From an uncultured Pelagibacteraceae bacterium (GTDB taxonomy: Bacteria; Pseudomonadota; Alphaproteobacteria; Pelagibacterales; Pelagibacteraceae), in NCBI GenBank assembly GCA_902588855.1, contig CACIQS010000006.1, positions 1-44,025 on the forward strand: 44,025 nucleotides of DNA, in the 5' to 3' direction. Made by a program: the position numbers and the translations under genes. Below, piece by piece: positions 33,892-44,025 of this stretch; positions within the stretch are counted from its first letter, which is position 1; each line of letters begins with the position of its first letter. The notes below the pieces were generated by a model. That model saw nothing but the letters and a program-made list of their open reading frames with translations. It was not told the DNA's origin and searched no databases.

Positions 33892-35051
33892 AAATTTAAA
33901 TCTAAATTTTGGCCCTCAACATCCAGCAGCACACGGTGTATTAAGATTAATATTAGAACTAGACGGTGAGATTGTTGAAAAGGCAGACCCACATATAGGT
34001 TTACTCCACAGAGGTACAGAAAAATTAATTGAAAACAAGACTTACATGCAAGCTGTTCCTTATTTTGATCGTTTAGATTATGTAGCCCCAATGAATCAAG
34101 AACATGCTTTTGCTCTTGCTGTAGAAAAAATTCTTAAAATAGATGTACCGATTAGAGCTCAGTATATAAGGGTTATTTTTTTGTGAGATAGGAAGGATAT
34201 TAAGTCATATTCTTAACGTAACAACTCAAGCGCTTGATGTTGGTGCTTTAACTCCTTCACTTTGGGGTTTTGAAGAACGAGAAACTTTAATGACTTTTTA
34301 CGAAAGAGCTTCTGGATCAAGATTACATGCTAACTACTTTAGAGCAGGAGGTGTTCACCAAGACTTACCAAAAGGTTTAGAAGAAGATATTTCAAACTTT
34401 TGTGAGACATTTCCAAAAGTGATTAATGATTTAGAAAGTCTTTTAACGGACAATAGAATTTTCAAACAAAGAAATGTTGATATTGGAATTGTGAGTAAAG
34501 AGGACGCTTTAGATTATTCTTTTTCAGGTGTAATGATCAGAGGATCAGGAGTGCCTTGGGATTTAAGAAAATCTCAACCTTATGATTGTTATGAAGATTT
34601 AGATTTTAAAATACCAGTTGGAAAAAATGGTGATTGCTACGATAGATACTTATGTAGAATTGAAGAAATGAAAGAGAGTGTTTCTATTATCAAACAGTGT
34701 CTATCCAAAATGGAAAAAGGACCAGTTAAATCAATGGATGGAAAAATTAGTCCACCATCAAAAAAAGATATTAAGCAATCAATGGAAGCATTAATTCATC
34801 ATTTTAAATTATTTACTGAGGGTTATAGAGTACCAAAGGATGAGATTTATACTGCTGTTGAAGCTCCCAAGGGAGAATTTGGAGTTTATTTAATTTCCGA
34901 CGGTTCAAGCAAACCTTATAAATGCAAGATAAGAGCCCCAGGCTTTTCACATTTACAATCAATGGATTATTTAATTAAAGGACACATGCTAGCAGATGTA
35001 CCTGCAGTTCTAGGTTCATTAGATATTGTTTTTGGTGAGGTTGATAGATGA
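33875..35051 (+). CDS. nuoD: NADH-quinone oxidoreductase subunit D, interrupted by a 1-base frameshift
   Basis: The 49-kDa subunit that, with NuoB, forms the quinone site. The start is the ATG at 33875 ([20 protein letters not shown]), overlapping nuoC. The first frame ends at 34186 after RAQYIRVIF; the next frame resumes with [20 protein letters not shown], the exact expected continuation. The break lies at a run of seven T (34176-34182); six T would give an intact 391-residue protein of normal length. The later part has [19 protein letters not shown] and the C-terminal [20 protein letters not shown] and IVFGEVDR. As complex I cannot assemble without NuoD and the rest of the operon is intact, a sequence error or slippage is more likely than loss. 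Confidence 0.9.
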
Positions 35052-35656
35052 GTTTAAGGAAGCCAGCAAAAGATCAACCAGAAAGTTTTGAATTTAATGC
35101 TTCCTCTTTAGAGGCAGCAAATAATATTGTTGAAAAATATCCAAAAGGAAAACAGCAAAGTGCTGTGATGGCCTTACTTTATATTGCTCAAAGACAAAAC
35201 AATAACTGGATACCATTAGCTGCAATGAAGTATATAGCTAAGTTTTTAGATATGCCTTATATAAAGGTATATGAGGTGGCTACTTTCTATACAATGTATA
35301 ATTTATCACCAGTTGGAAAATATTTTGTACAAGTATGCACTACAACACCATGCATGATAAGAGGTGCAAACAAATTGGTTGAAGCTTGTAAGGAAAAAAT
35401 TTCTGAAAATGAATGTGAATTATCAAGCGATAAGAGTTGTTCATGGATGGAGGTTGAGTGTCTTGGTGCATGCGTTACTGCTCCTATGATGCAAATAAAT
35501 GATGATTATTACGAAGATCTTGATAAAGAAAAAACATCTGAGATTTTGGATAAAATTCTAAACGGAGAAACTCCAAAACCAGGTTCATACAGAGGAAGAA
35601 TTAATAATGAGCCAGAGAACAATAGAAAAACACTAACGGATTTAAAAAATGCTTAA
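35048..35656 (+). CDS. nuoE: NADH-quinone oxidoreductase subunit E
   Basis: A 202-residue subunit with the thioredoxin-like [2Fe-2S] domain (cluster N1a). Ligands are Cys97 and Cys102 (CTTTPC), Cys138 and Cys142 (ECLGAC). The N-terminal helical part ends in [20 protein letters not shown]. It overlaps the end of nuoD by 4 bases (ATGA) and the nuoF start by 8 bases. The C-terminal 30 residues are polar, as in alphaproteobacteria. Confidence 0.96.
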   Translation: MSLRKPAKDQPESFEFNASSLEAANNIVEKYPKGKQQSAVMALLYIAQRQNNNWIPLAAMKYIAKFLDMPYIKVYEVATFYTMYNLSPVGKYFVQVCTTTPCMIRGANKLVEACKEKISENECELSSDKSCSWMEVECLGACVTAPMMQINDDYYEDLDKEKTSEILDKILNGETPKPGSYRGRINNEPENNRKTLTDLKNA

Positions 35657-36980
35657 AGATCAAGATAGAATTTTTCAAAATTTATATAACGATAAAGGTT
35701 CTGATGTAGCAGCGTCAAAATCAAGAGGTGACTGGGTAAACACTAAAGAAATTACTGAAAAAGGAAGAGATTGGATTATTAATGAAATCAAAGAGTCTCA
35801 GCTTAGAGGTCGAGGTGGCGCAGGATTTCCCACAGGTTTAAAGTGGTCATTTGCACCAAAAGAAGTTGGATCCAGACCACATTATTTAGTCATTAATGGT
35901 GATGAATCTGAACCAGGAACTTGTAAAGATAGAGATATTTTAAGATTTGAACCTCATAAACTAATAGAGGGTTGTCTAATAGCATCATATGCAGTTCAAG
36001 CACACGTCTGTTACATATATATTAGAGGAGAATATTTTGTTGATGGTCAAAAACTTCAAGCTGCAATTGATGAAGCTTATGAGAAAAAACTATTGGGAAA
36101 AAATGCAGCTGGAACCGGCTGGGATTTAGATATTTATATCCACTATGGTGCAGGAGCGTATATTTGTGGTGAAGAAACAGCATTACTAGAAAGCTTAGAG
36201 GGCAAAAAAGGTCAACCAAGATTAAAACCACCTTTCCCAGCTTTGATTGGTTTATATGGATGCCCAACCATAATTAATAATGTTGAAACCATTGCTGTGG
36301 TGCCAACTATTCTACGAAGAGGAGCGAAATGGTTTGCTTCTTTAGGAAGAGAAAAAAATACAGGTACTAAAATTTTCTGTATTTCCGGAAATGTTAATAA
36401 TCCGTGTAATGTAGAAGAGGAGATGAGCATTCCTTTAAAAGAATTAATAGAAGTTCACGCTGGTGGAGTGATTGGTGGATGGGATAATTTACAAGCTGTA
36501 ATACCAGGTGGATCCTCTATGCCTTTAATTCCAAAAGATAGATGTGAAACATTGAAGATGGATTTTGATGCGTGTGTCGAAGAAAAAAGTGGATTAGGAA
36601 CAGCCGGAATAGTGGTTATCAATAAAGACCAAGACATCATTAAATGTATGGCGAGAATTGCTAGATTTTACAAACATGAAAGTTGTGGACAGTGCACACC
36701 TTGTAGAGAAGGTTCTGGATGGATGTGGAGAATGCTTGAACGTATGGCAAAAGGCGATGCTACTAAAGATGAAGTAGATATGTTAGGAGATGTAACAACT
36801 CAAATCGCTGGTCATACAATTTGTGCATTTGGAGAAGGTTCTTCATGGCCAGTTCAAGGTTTGTTAAGACATTTTAAAAAAGAAATTCAAGAAAGAAACA
36901 ATTTGGACCCAATTGTTCAGAAAAAAAACAATATACCTTATTTGGTTGATCAACATTTATTAGATAAAAAAAATGCTTAA
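35649..36980 (+). CDS. nuoF: NADH-quinone oxidoreductase subunit F (NADH-binding)
   Basis: A 443-residue subunit that binds NADH, FMN and cluster N3. The Gly-rich nucleotide loop is [17 protein letters not shown], the FMN region includes [20 protein letters not shown], and the N3 ligands are Cys346, Cys349 and Cys352 ([11 protein letters not shown]) plus Cys392 (HTICAFG). It is the entry point for electrons. It overlaps nuoE by 8 bases and nuoG by 8 bases. Confidence 0.97.
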   Translation: MLKDQDRIFQNLYNDKGSDVAASKSRGDWVNTKEITEKGRDWIINEIKESQLRGRGGAGFPTGLKWSFAPKEVGSRPHYLVINGDESEPGTCKDRDILRFEPHKLIEGCLIASYAVQAHVCYIYIRGEYFVDGQKLQAAIDEAYEKKLLGKNAAGTGWDLDIYIHYGAGAYICGEETALLESLEGKKGQPRLKPPFPALIGLYGCPTIINNVETIAVVPTILRRGAKWFASLGREKNTGTKIFCISGNVNNPCNVEEEMSIPLKELIEVHAGGVIGGWDNLQAVIPGGSSMPLIPKDRCETLKMDFDACVEEKSGLGTAGIVVINKDQDIIKCMARIARFYKHESCGQCTPCREGSGWMWRMLERMAKGDATKDEVDMLGDVTTQIAGHTICAFGEGSSWPVQGLLRHFKKEIQERNNLDPIVQKKNNIPYLVDQHLLDKKNA

Positions 36981-39003
36981 ATTAAAAGTAAATGACATTG
37001 ATGTAGAAGTTGAAGAAGGACTAACAGTTCTTCAAGCCTGTGAAAAAGCAGGTTTTGAGATACCTAGATTTTGTTATCATGAAAAATTATCTATAGCTGG
37101 AAATTGTAGAATGTGTTTGGTGGAAATGGAGAAATCTCCAAAACCTATTGCATCATGCGCAATGCCTGCAGCTGAGGGAATGAACATTAAAACAAATACA
37201 AGTTTAGTTGATAAAGCTAGAAAGGGTGTAATGGAATTTTTATTAGCAAATCACCCTTTAGATTGTCCTGTATGTGACCAAGGTGGTGAGTGTGATCTTC
37301 AAGATCAATCAATGTTTTATGGTGTAGACAAATCAAGATTCAAAGAAAATAAAAGAGCAGTTCCTGAAAAAAATATGGGACCATTAATTAAAACTCAAAT
37401 GACAAGATGTATACATTGTACAAGATGTGTGCGATTTGCTACTGAAGTTGCAGGAGTTCCAGAACTTGGTGCTATAGGCAGAGGTGAAGATATGCAAATT
37501 ACAACATATCTTGAGCAATCAATGCAATCAGAATTATCTGCTAATGTAGTTGATTTATGTCCTGTAGGAGCCTTGACGTCAAAACCCTATGTTTTTGAAG
37601 CAAGACCATGGGAATTAAAAAAGACAGAAACAATTGATGTAATGGATGCAATTGGTTCAAACATTAGAGTTGATACATACGATTGGGAAGTAAAAAGAGT
37701 TCTTCCAATAATTAATGAAGATATTAATGAAGAATGGATTTCGGATAAAACTAGATATGCATGTGATGGCTTACTTCATCAAAGATTAGATACCCCATAT
37801 ATTAAATACAACGGTAAATTTGAGAAGGCTTCGTGGCAAGAAGTTTATAAAATAATAAAATCTAAATTAGAAAATACATCTAAAGAAAAAGTATGTGGTT
37901 TTGTTGGAGATTTAACAAACATGGAAACTTCTTACATTTTTAAAGAATTTTTTGACCGAACAGTTGAAACTGATAATTATGAGTCAAGATCAGATAATAG
38001 ATATGTTAATATTTCAAAAAGAGAAAATTATTTGTTTAATTCCTCAATTAACGGAATTGAAGATGCTGATTTAATTATATTGTTGGGCGCCAATCCTAGA
38101 TACGAAGCCACAATCTTAAATGCAAGAATTAGAAAATCTTATCTAAATAATAGTACAAGAATTGTATCATTAAATGATTGTGGAGATCTAACATATCCTT
38201 ATGAAAGTTTAGATGGGCAAACTAAAACAATTAAAGAAATTATAGATGACACACATAAACTTTCAAAAGAAATAGAAAGTGCAAAAAAACCAATGATAAT
38301 AATTGGTGAGTCCTTACTAAGATTAGAAAATGCACAATATTTGTTTGATAATTTAAAAGATTTTTTGAATAAAAAAAACAAGTTCTCAGAAGACTGGAAT
38401 CCTTTGAATGTTTTATCATGTGATGCAGCAACTGTAGGAAATTTTGATTTAGGAGTTTTAAATAATAAAACAAATTTAATAGAAGATTTAAAATCAAATA
38501 AATTTGAAATAGTGTTTTTAATAGGTCAGGATAATTTAAACTTTGTTAAAAAAAATGAATTTGTTATTTATCAAGGAAGCCATGGTGACAAAGGGGCAGA
38601 GTGTGCAGATATAATTTTACCTGGCTCAGCTTACACAGAACAAGACGGTTTTTATACAAATTTAGAGGGAAAAATTCAAAAAGCATTTAAGGCCTCTTAT
38701 CCTCCTGGAGATGCAAAAGAAGATTGGAAGATAATAAATGAACTAGCTGAATTTATGAATAATAGAAAATTGTTTAACGATAAAGAAGAACTAGATAGTA
38801 GCATGTTAAATTATTTAAAATTGCAAAGTGAAAAACAAACTGAACAAAATAACAACAACTCGAATTCTGATTTTAATAATGAAAATTTAGAAATTGAAAT
38901 TAAAGATTATTATTTTTCGAATGTTGTTGCTAAATCATCAAAAACAATGATTGAGTGCAACAATGCAAAAATGAATTTAAAATCAACAGGCACAGAAGGT
39001 TAA
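36973..39003 (+). CDS. nuoG: NADH-quinone oxidoreductase subunit G
   Basis: A 676-residue subunit with three cluster sites. N1b: Cys34, Cys45, Cys48, Cys62. N5: His94, Cys98, Cys101, Cys107. N4: Cys146, Cys149, Cys152, Cys196. The molybdopterin-like C-terminal domain follows without a cofactor site. The last 60 residues include a low-complexity Asn/Gln-rich linker ([18 protein letters not shown]) before a conserved-looking end. It overlaps nuoF by 8 bases, and nuoH begins 1 base after the stop. Length is normal for alphaproteobacteria. Confidence 0.96.
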   Translation: MLKLKVNDIDVEVEEGLTVLQACEKAGFEIPRFCYHEKLSIAGNCRMCLVEMEKSPKPIASCAMPAAEGMNIKTNTSLVDKARKGVMEFLLANHPLDCPVCDQGGECDLQDQSMFYGVDKSRFKENKRAVPEKNMGPLIKTQMTRCIHCTRCVRFATEVAGVPELGAIGRGEDMQITTYLEQSMQSELSANVVDLCPVGALTSKPYVFEARPWELKKTETIDVMDAIGSNIRVDTYDWEVKRVLPIINEDINEEWISDKTRYACDGLLHQRLDTPYIKYNGKFEKASWQEVYKIIKSKLENTSKEKVCGFVGDLTNMETSYIFKEFFDRTVETDNYESRSDNRYVNISKRENYLFNSSINGIEDADLIILLGANPRYEATILNARIRKSYLNNSTRIVSLNDCGDLTYPYESLDGQTKTIKEIIDDTHKLSKEIESAKKPMIIIGESLLRLENAQYLFDNLKDFLNKKNKFSEDWNPLNVLSCDAATVGNFDLGVLNNKTNLIEDLKSNKFEIVFLIGQDNLNFVKKNEFVIYQGSHGDKGAECADIILPGSAYTEQDGFYTNLEGKIQKAFKASYPPGDAKEDWKIINELAEFMNNRKLFNDKEELDSSMLNYLKLQSEKQTEQNNNNSNSDFNNENLEIEIKDYYFSNVVAKSSKTMIECNNAKMNLKSTGTEG

Positions 39004-39004
39004 G

Positions 39005-40003
39005 ATGGAATATTTGAATATAGTTTTTCAAGAGGTATACAAAATTCTGTTTTTGTTAGTTCCAGTTTTGGTCTCTGTAGCTATGATTGTTTGGCTAGAT
39101 AGAAGAGTTTGGGCTTTTGTTCAAAAAAGACAAGGACCAAATGTAGTGGGACCATTTGGATTACTTCAATCATTAGCTGATGCGTTGAAATATATTTTTA
39201 AAGAAATAATCATTCCATCAAGCTCAAACAAAGTAATCTTCATATTAGCACCTATCGTTACTATGACATTAGCTTTGATTGCGTGGGCTGTTATACCATT
39301 TAGCGCAACCCAGGTTTTAGCGGATATTAATGTCGGTATACTTTATCTATTTGCTGTTTCATCCCTAGGTGTTTATGGAATAATTATGGGAGGATGGGCT
39401 TCAAACTCTAAATATCCTTTCTTGGGTGCAATTAGATCTGCTGCTCAAATGGTATCATATGAAGTTTCTATTGGGGTTATTATTATCAATGTATTGTTGT
39501 GTGTAGGCTCATTAAATTTGAATGACATTGTAATTGCTCAACAAAATCTATGGTTTGTAATTCCATTATTTCCAATGTTTGTAATATTTTTTATCTCTGC
39601 TTTAGCTGAAACTAATAGACCACCTTTTGACTTACCTGAGGCTGAAGCAGAATTAGTTGCTGGATACCAGACAGAATATTCTGGAATGATGTATGCAATG
39701 TTTTGGTTAGGTGAGTATGCAAACATCTTATTGATGTGTGCTATGGGAGCTATATTATTCTTAGGTGGATGGTTATCTCCAATAGATATTTATCCATTCA
39801 CTTTAGTACCTGGTGCAATTTGGCTAATTTTAAAAATTTTACTTTTATTTTTCTTATTTGCTTTAGTAAAAGCAATTGTACCAAGATATAGATATGACCA
39901 ATTAATGAGATTAGGTTGGAAGGTATTTCTACCTTTTTCTTTAACTTGGGTTGTTTTAACTGCAAGTTATTTATTTTACTTTAACCTTTTACCAACAAAT
40001 TAA
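39005..40003 (+). CDS. nuoH: NADH-quinone oxidoreductase subunit H
   Basis: A 332-residue membrane subunit with about eight to nine helices, forming the quinone channel at the joint of the two arms. Conserved blocks are [40 protein letters not shown] and [20 protein letters not shown] followed by YQTEYSGM, which carry the acidic residues of the E-channel. The gene is tightly packed between nuoG (1-base gap) and nuoI (2-base gap). Confidence 0.97.
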   Translation: MEYLNIVFQEVYKILFLLVPVLVSVAMIVWLDRRVWAFVQKRQGPNVVGPFGLLQSLADALKYIFKEIIIPSSSNKVIFILAPIVTMTLALIAWAVIPFSATQVLADINVGILYLFAVSSLGVYGIIMGGWASNSKYPFLGAIRSAAQMVSYEVSIGVIIINVLLCVGSLNLNDIVIAQQNLWFVIPLFPMFVIFFISALAETNRPPFDLPEAEAELVAGYQTEYSGMMYAMFWLGEYANILLMCAMGAILFLGGWLSPIDIYPFTLVPGAIWLILKILLLFFLFALVKAIVPRYRYDQLMRLGWKVFLPFSLTWVVLTASYLFYFNLLPTN

Positions 40004-40005
40004 TT

Positions 40006-40491
40006 ATGAATTTATCTAGATTTTTTAAAACTATTTTCATGGTTGATTTTGTGGGAGGTTTGTTCATTGCAATAAAAGAATTGTTTAAACCAAAAAAAAC
40101 TATCAATTATCCTTTTGAAAAAGGAAAAATTAGCCCAAGATTTAGAGGTGAGCACGCTTTAAGAAGATATCCCAATGGAGAAGAAAGATGTATCGCATGT
40201 AAACTTTGTGAAGCTGTATGTCCTGCTCAAGCAATCACAATTGAATCTGCTCAAAGAGAAGACGGAAGTAGAAAAACAACCCGGTATGATATTGACATGA
40301 TGAAATGTATTTATTGTGGTTTATGTGAAGAAGCCTGTCCTGTTGACGCTATAGTTCAAGGTCCAAATTTTGAATTTTCGACTGAGACAAGAGAAGAGTT
40401 ATATTACACAAAAGAGAAATTATTAGATAACGGTGACAGATGGGAGAATATTCTAGACGCTAATATAAATGCGGATAGTTCACACAGATAA
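40006..40491 (+). CDS. nuoI: NADH-quinone oxidoreductase subunit I
   Basis: A 161-residue ferredoxin-like subunit with two [4Fe-4S] sites, N6a and N6b. The motifs are [12 protein letters not shown] (Cys62, 65, 68, 72) and [12 protein letters not shown] (Cys101, 104, 107, 111). An amphipathic N-terminal helix anchors it to the membrane arm. The stop is immediately followed by the nuoJ ATG with no spacer. Confidence 0.98.
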   Translation: MNLSRFFKTIFMVDFVGGLFIAIKELFKPKKTINYPFEKGKISPRFRGEHALRRYPNGEERCIACKLCEAVCPAQAITIESAQREDGSRKTTRYDIDMMKCIYCGLCEEACPVDAIVQGPNFEFSTETREELYYTKEKLLDNGDRWENILDANINADSSHR

Positions 40492-41124
40492 ATGATTGCC
40501 CACGCTATTTTCTTTTACGTATTTTCTATAATTGCCGTTATTTCAGCTATAATGGTAACTGCTTCTAAAAATACTGTTCACTCAGTATTTTTCTTAATTC
40601 TTGATTTTATAAGTATATCTTGTCTTTTCATAATGATTGGTGCTGAGTTCTTGGGCATGATTATGTTAATTGTTTATGTTGGAGCCGTAGCAGTTTTATT
40701 TTTGTTTGTAGTTATGATGTTAAATGTAGCTCAACAAAAAAACCAATGGTTTGCAGCTAAAGATAGCTCAAAACATATTCCAGTAGGATTAATAATTAGC
40801 ACACTTATATTTTTTGAAATTATAATTGTAATTGGCGGTTGGAAATATAAACCTGAAATATTTGATATTAATAATTCAATCGCTCAAACAAGTATAAGTA
40901 ACACTCACTCATTAGGACAGATTTTATACACAGACTATATTCATGTGTTTCAAATTAGTGGAATGATACTTTTAGTAGCTATGGTTGGAGCTATAGTATT
41001 AACTTTTAGACAAAGATCTGGTGTTAAAAGACAAAGTTATATCAAGCAAATATCTAGAGAAAGAACTGAAGGTGTTGAGGTATTGGAAGTTCAGAGCAAT
41101 AAGGGAGTTAAAATAGATGATTGA
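40492..41124 (+). CDS. nuoJ: NADH-quinone oxidoreductase subunit J
   Basis: A 210-residue membrane subunit with five helices. The third-helix block [20 protein letters not shown] (with the pi-bulge region) and [13 protein letters not shown] are diagnostic. The long polar C-terminal tail (from [14 protein letters not shown]) is typical of alphaproteobacteria. It overlaps nuoK by 8 bases. Confidence 0.96.
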   Translation: MIAHAIFFYVFSIIAVISAIMVTASKNTVHSVFFLILDFISISCLFIMIGAEFLGMIMLIVYVGAVAVLFLFVVMMLNVAQQKNQWFAAKDSSKHIPVGLIISTLIFFEIIIVIGGWKYKPEIFDINNSIAQTSISNTHSLGQILYTDYIHVFQISGMILLVAMVGAIVLTFRQRSGVKRQSYIKQISRERTEGVEVLEVQSNKGVKIDD

Positions 41125-41428
41125 GATTGGTTTAGGACATTATTTAACTTTAGGTGCTGTAATTTTCTCAATCGGAGTAATAGGTATTTTTCTAAACAGA
41201 AAAAACATCATTGTCATATTAATGAGTATTGAATTGATATTACTTGCCGTAAACATAAATTTAGTTGCTTTTTCAATTTATTTAGGAGATTTAGCAGGCC
41301 AAGTCTTTACTTTATTTATTCTAACTGTTGCAGCAGCAGAAGCAGCCATAGGATTAGCGATCATTGTCGTGTATTTCAGAAACTCTGGAACAATACGAGT
41401 TGAGGAAATAGATAAGTTAAAAGGATAA
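41117..41428 (+). CDS. nuoK: NADH-quinone oxidoreductase subunit K
   Basis: A 103-residue three-helix subunit. The conserved [20 protein letters not shown] carries the helix-2 glutamate used in proton transfer, and [18 protein letters not shown] holds the second acidic residue. It overlaps nuoJ by 8 bases and lies 2 bases before nuoL. Confidence 0.97.
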   Translation: MIEIGLGHYLTLGAVIFSIGVIGIFLNRKNIIVILMSIELILLAVNINLVAFSIYLGDLAGQVFTLFILTVAAAEAAIGLAIIVVYFRNSGTIRVEEIDKLKG

Positions 41429-41430
41429 TC

Positions 41431-43341
41431 ATGGAACTATCAATAATATTTCTTCCACTTATTGCTTCAATTATATCTGGTTTTTTTGGTAGATACATCG
41501 GTTATAGAAACTCCGAAATAGTAACAAGCGCTCTAGTTTCAATTTCTGCACTCTTATCAATTTATGTTCTTTATCAAGTAATTGTAAACCAATACGAAGA
41601 AAACATTGTTATAGCTACTTGGATAAGCTCAGGGTCACTTGATGTAAATTGGTCAATGTTAATAGATCCTTTGTCAGCAGTGATGTTAGTGGTTGTAACT
41701 TCTGTATCTGCTTTAGTTCATATTTATTCAATTGGTTATATGTCCCACGACCCTCATAAACCAAGATTCATGGCTTACTTATCATTATTCACTTTTGCAA
41801 TGTTGATGCTTGTAACATCGGATAATTTTATTCAACTATTTTTTGGTTGGGAAGGTGTTGGTCTTTGTTCTTACTTCCTAATTGGTTTTTGGTTTAAAAA
41901 AGAAAGTGCAAATGCAGCAGCTATTAAAGCATTTGTTGTAAATAGAGTAGGTGATTTTGGTTTTGCTTTAGGAATTTTTCTAATATTTTATTTATTTGGA
42001 ACTGTTAATTACTCAGAAGTATTTCAACAAATTCCAACTGTTGTAGATAAAAATTTATCATTTTTAGGTTTTGAAGTTAAAGCAATAGACTTAGTTTGTT
42101 TACTTTTATTTATTGGAGCAATGGGTAAATCTGCGCAGATATTGCTGCATACTTGGTTACCTGATGCTATGGAAGGTCCAACTCCAGTTTCTGCATTAAT
42201 TCATGCAGCAACAATGGTAACAGCTGGAGTTTTCTTAGTTGTAAGATGTTCTCCAATTTATGAATATTCGCCATTAATACTAAATTTTATAACTATTGTT
42301 GGAATGACTACAGCATTCTTTGCAGCAACTGTTGCTCTAGTTCAAATAGATATTAAAAAAATAATTGCTTACTCTACATGTAGCCAACTTGGCTATATGT
42401 TTTTTGCTGCTGGAGTAGGTGCATACAATGTTGCTATGTTTCACTTGTTTACTCACGCATTTTTTAAAGCTTTATTATTTTTAGGATCTGGTTCAGTAAT
42501 TCACGCATTTAAAGATGAGCAAAATATAAATAACATGGGTGGTGTATGGAAAAAATTACCTTACACCTATGCTTTAATGATTATAGGAACTCTTGCTCTA
42601 ACAGGTTTTCCTTTCTTATCAGGTTTTTATTCAAAGGACGCAATTATAGAATTTGCTTATTTAAAAGGTAATACTACTGGTTATTATGCAGCTGGGATTG
42701 GAATAATTACAGCATTTTTAACATCTATTTATTCATGGAGATTGATATTTAAAACTTTTCACGGTGAGTACAATAATAAAGAGATCAAAATAGAGGAAAC
42801 TCACGAGTCCCCATTAGTTATGCTTGTTCCATTATTTATTCTTTCAATAGGAGCTGTGTTTGCTGGTTTTTTATTTAAAGGACTATTTATTGGTCATGGT
42901 GAGAATTTATTCTGGGCTGAGTCTATTAAGTTCTTAGAGCCTTTGAGTACTGAGCACCCACCTTTATGGTTTTTACTTTTAACACCGTGTTTGGTTTTAT
43001 TATCTATTCCAATTACTTATTACTTGTTTGTTAAGAACAAAGAATTACCTAATTCGATAGCTTCAATGAATAAACCTTTGTATAATTTTTTAGTAAATAA
43101 ATGGTACTTTGATGAGTTATATAATGTGTTGTTTATTAAATCTTCAAAAAAACTAGGTTTATTTTTATGGAAATTTTGTGATGGAACCATAATCGATGGT
43201 TTCGGTCCTGATGGAATTTCCTCTTTCATAAAAAAATGTTCAATTAAAGCAACTAAATTTCAAAGTGGTTTTATCTATCAATATGCATTTGTAATGTTAT
43301 TAGGTTTCTCTGCTTTACTAACCTTTTTAATAGTTAAATAA
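41431..43341 (+). CDS. nuoL: NADH-quinone oxidoreductase subunit L
   Basis: A 636-residue antiporter-like proton pump at the distal end of complex I, with about 16 helices and the long lateral helix. Signatures include FFGWEGVGLCSYFLIGFWF (key Glu), LLHTWLPDAMEGPTPVSALI and HAATMVTAGVFLVVRCSPIY. Later come SQLGYMFFAAGVGAY and LFTHAFFKALLFLGSGSVIH. Its stop overlaps the nuoM start by 1 base (TAATG). Confidence 0.97.
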   Translation: MELSIIFLPLIASIISGFFGRYIGYRNSEIVTSALVSISALLSIYVLYQVIVNQYEENIVIATWISSGSLDVNWSMLIDPLSAVMLVVVTSVSALVHIYSIGYMSHDPHKPRFMAYLSLFTFAMLMLVTSDNFIQLFFGWEGVGLCSYFLIGFWFKKESANAAAIKAFVVNRVGDFGFALGIFLIFYLFGTVNYSEVFQQIPTVVDKNLSFLGFEVKAIDLVCLLLFIGAMGKSAQILLHTWLPDAMEGPTPVSALIHAATMVTAGVFLVVRCSPIYEYSPLILNFITIVGMTTAFFAATVALVQIDIKKIIAYSTCSQLGYMFFAAGVGAYNVAMFHLFTHAFFKALLFLGSGSVIHAFKDEQNINNMGGVWKKLPYTYALMIIGTLALTGFPFLSGFYSKDAIIEFAYLKGNTTGYYAAGIGIITAFLTSIYSWRLIFKTFHGEYNNKEIKIEETHESPLVMLVPLFILSIGAVFAGFLFKGLFIGHGENLFWAESIKFLEPLSTEHPPLWFLLLTPCLVLLSIPITYYLFVKNKELPNSIASMNKPLYNFLVNKWYFDELYNVLFIKSSKKLGLFLWKFCDGTIIDGFGPDGISSFIKKCSIKATKFQSGFIYQYAFVMLLGFSALLTFLIVK

Positions 43342-44025
43342 TGAATTTTCCCATTCTTTCATCTTTAATATTATTGCCAACAGTTGGCGCTTTATTTTTA
43401 TTTTTTACTAAAGATAAAGAAGGAAATAATTCAACTGCTAAATATGTTGCTTTATTTTCGACCATAGTAAATTTTTTAATTTCAATTTATCTTTGGATTT
43501 TATTTGACCAATCAACTTCTAATTTTCAATTTGTAGAAGATAGGACATGGATTGAAGGATTTATTAATTATAAAGTTGGTGTAGATGGTATTTCAATTTT
43601 ATTCATTATTTTAACTACATTCATAACTCCGTTATGCATTATTTCTGTAAACAATTCTGTCAAAAATAGATTAAGAGATTTTTTAATTGCAATTCTAATC
43701 ATGGAAAGTTTCATGATTGGTGTTTTTTGTGCACTTGATTTAGTTGTATTCTATTTATTCTTTGAAGCAGGATTAATTCCGATGTTTTTAATTATTGGAA
43801 TTTGGGGTGGACCAAAAAGAGTTTATTCTGCATTTAAATTCTTTTTATATACATTGCTAGGCTCTGTTTTAATGTTAGTTGCAATAATTTCTATTTATTG
43901 GATTGCAGGTACGACAGATGTTATTCAGCTATATGAACTTGGAATAGATTCTAAGTATCAAAATCTTTTATGGTTAGCATTCTTCAGCTCTTTTGCAGTC
44001 AAAACCCCTATGTGGCCAGTACACA
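43341..44025 (+). CDS. nuoM: NADH-quinone oxidoreductase subunit M, 3'-truncated by the window edge
   Basis: The first 228 residues of the second antiporter-like subunit (family length about 490-510). It begins MNFPILSSLILLPTVGALFL. The conserved block FYLFFEAGLIPMFLIIGIWG carries the proton-path glutamate and is followed by KRVYSAFKFFLYTLLGSVLM. The frame is open to the last base at the segment AVKTPMWPVH, where NuoM normally continues with the lysine-bearing helix. The start lies within the nuoL stop. nuoN is expected next, outside the window. Confidence 0.95.
   Translation, partial: MNFPILSSLILLPTVGALFLFFTKDKEGNNSTAKYVALFSTIVNFLISIYLWILFDQSTSNFQFVEDRTWIEGFINYKVGVDGISILFIILTTFITPLCIISVNNSVKNRLRDFLIAILIMESFMIGVFCALDLVVFYLFFEAGLIPMFLIIGIWGGPKRVYSAFKFFLYTLLGSVLMLVAIISIYWIAGTTDVIQLYELGIDSKYQNLLWLAFFSSFAVKTPMWPVH

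Noticed and set aside
38850..38884. Asn-rich stretch near the nuoG end as a possible frameshift or insertion
   Set aside because: The frame is continuous and the residues after it look conserved; a low-complexity linker is sufficient explanation.
1..44025. Mobile elements, prophage, CRISPR arrays, rRNA or horizontally acquired island
   Set aside because: No transposase, integrase or direct-repeat array was seen; base composition and gene packing look even throughout, and both ends lie in core genes.

Overview
The window is a stretch of a very AT-rich, tightly packed alphaproteobacterial genome. It is almost certainly from the SAR11 clade (Candidatus Pelagibacter or a close relative). The reasons are the strong A/T bias at third codon positions, intergenic gaps that never exceed about 200 bases, many genes overlapping by 1 to 17 bases, and the family content: AprA, TauE, Xsc, TRAP transport, tig-clpP-clpX-lon and a nuoA-M operon. 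There is no sign of phage, IS elements, plasmid functions or CRISPR.

Region 1 (1-9055) is built around organosulfonates and sulfite. It holds the 3' part of aprA (APS reductase alpha), an unrecognised 116-residue protein, a small membrane protein and a TauE/SafE exporter. Facing these on the minus strand is a YeiH-type putative sulfate exporter (frameshifted) with a two-subunit UxaA-family lyase that fits (R)-sulfolactate sulfo-lyase (SuyA/SuyB). Divergent from suyA are xsc (sulfoacetaldehyde acetyltransferase) and a flavin amine dehydrogenase (frameshifted). Xsc and SuyAB release sulfite, the Apr enzyme can oxidise it to APS, and TauE and YeiH can export sulfite or sulfate. The genes therefore make a coherent 'sulfonate in, carbon kept, sulfite removed' module.

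Region 2 (9052-15083) carries a FAH/MhpD-like hydratase, an EamA exporter, a LysE exporter and a chain of overlapping minus-strand genes (GMC oxidoreductase, TerC, SDR, M23 peptidase). Region 3 (15226-20828) is a TRAP uptake operon (DctP, attenuator hairpin, DctQ, DctM) that continues closely into an NCS1 permease and a zinc alcohol dehydrogenase. Its substrate cannot be read from sequence.

Region 4 (20812-26033) is a patchwork of small housekeeping and unknown genes: DUF3047, YbgC thioesterase, a 2OG-Fe(II) oxygenase plus methyltransferase pair, family-5 uracil-DNA glycosylase, a histidine phosphatase, DUF1289 and several proteins under 60 residues that are easily missed.

Region 5 (26119-32301) is the protein quality-control block tRNA-Leu, tig, clpP, clpX, lon, followed by tRNA-Val and tRNA-Asp. 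Region 6 (32389-44025) is the respiratory complex I operon nuoA to nuoM, with nuoM running off the window.

Three otherwise intact genes (YeiH family, flavin dehydrogenase, nuoD) are each broken by one surplus base in an A/T homopolymer of 7 to 10. One of them, nuoD, is a core subunit of complex I. This points to sequencing or assembly indels, or to slippage-tolerant genes, rather than true pseudogenes.
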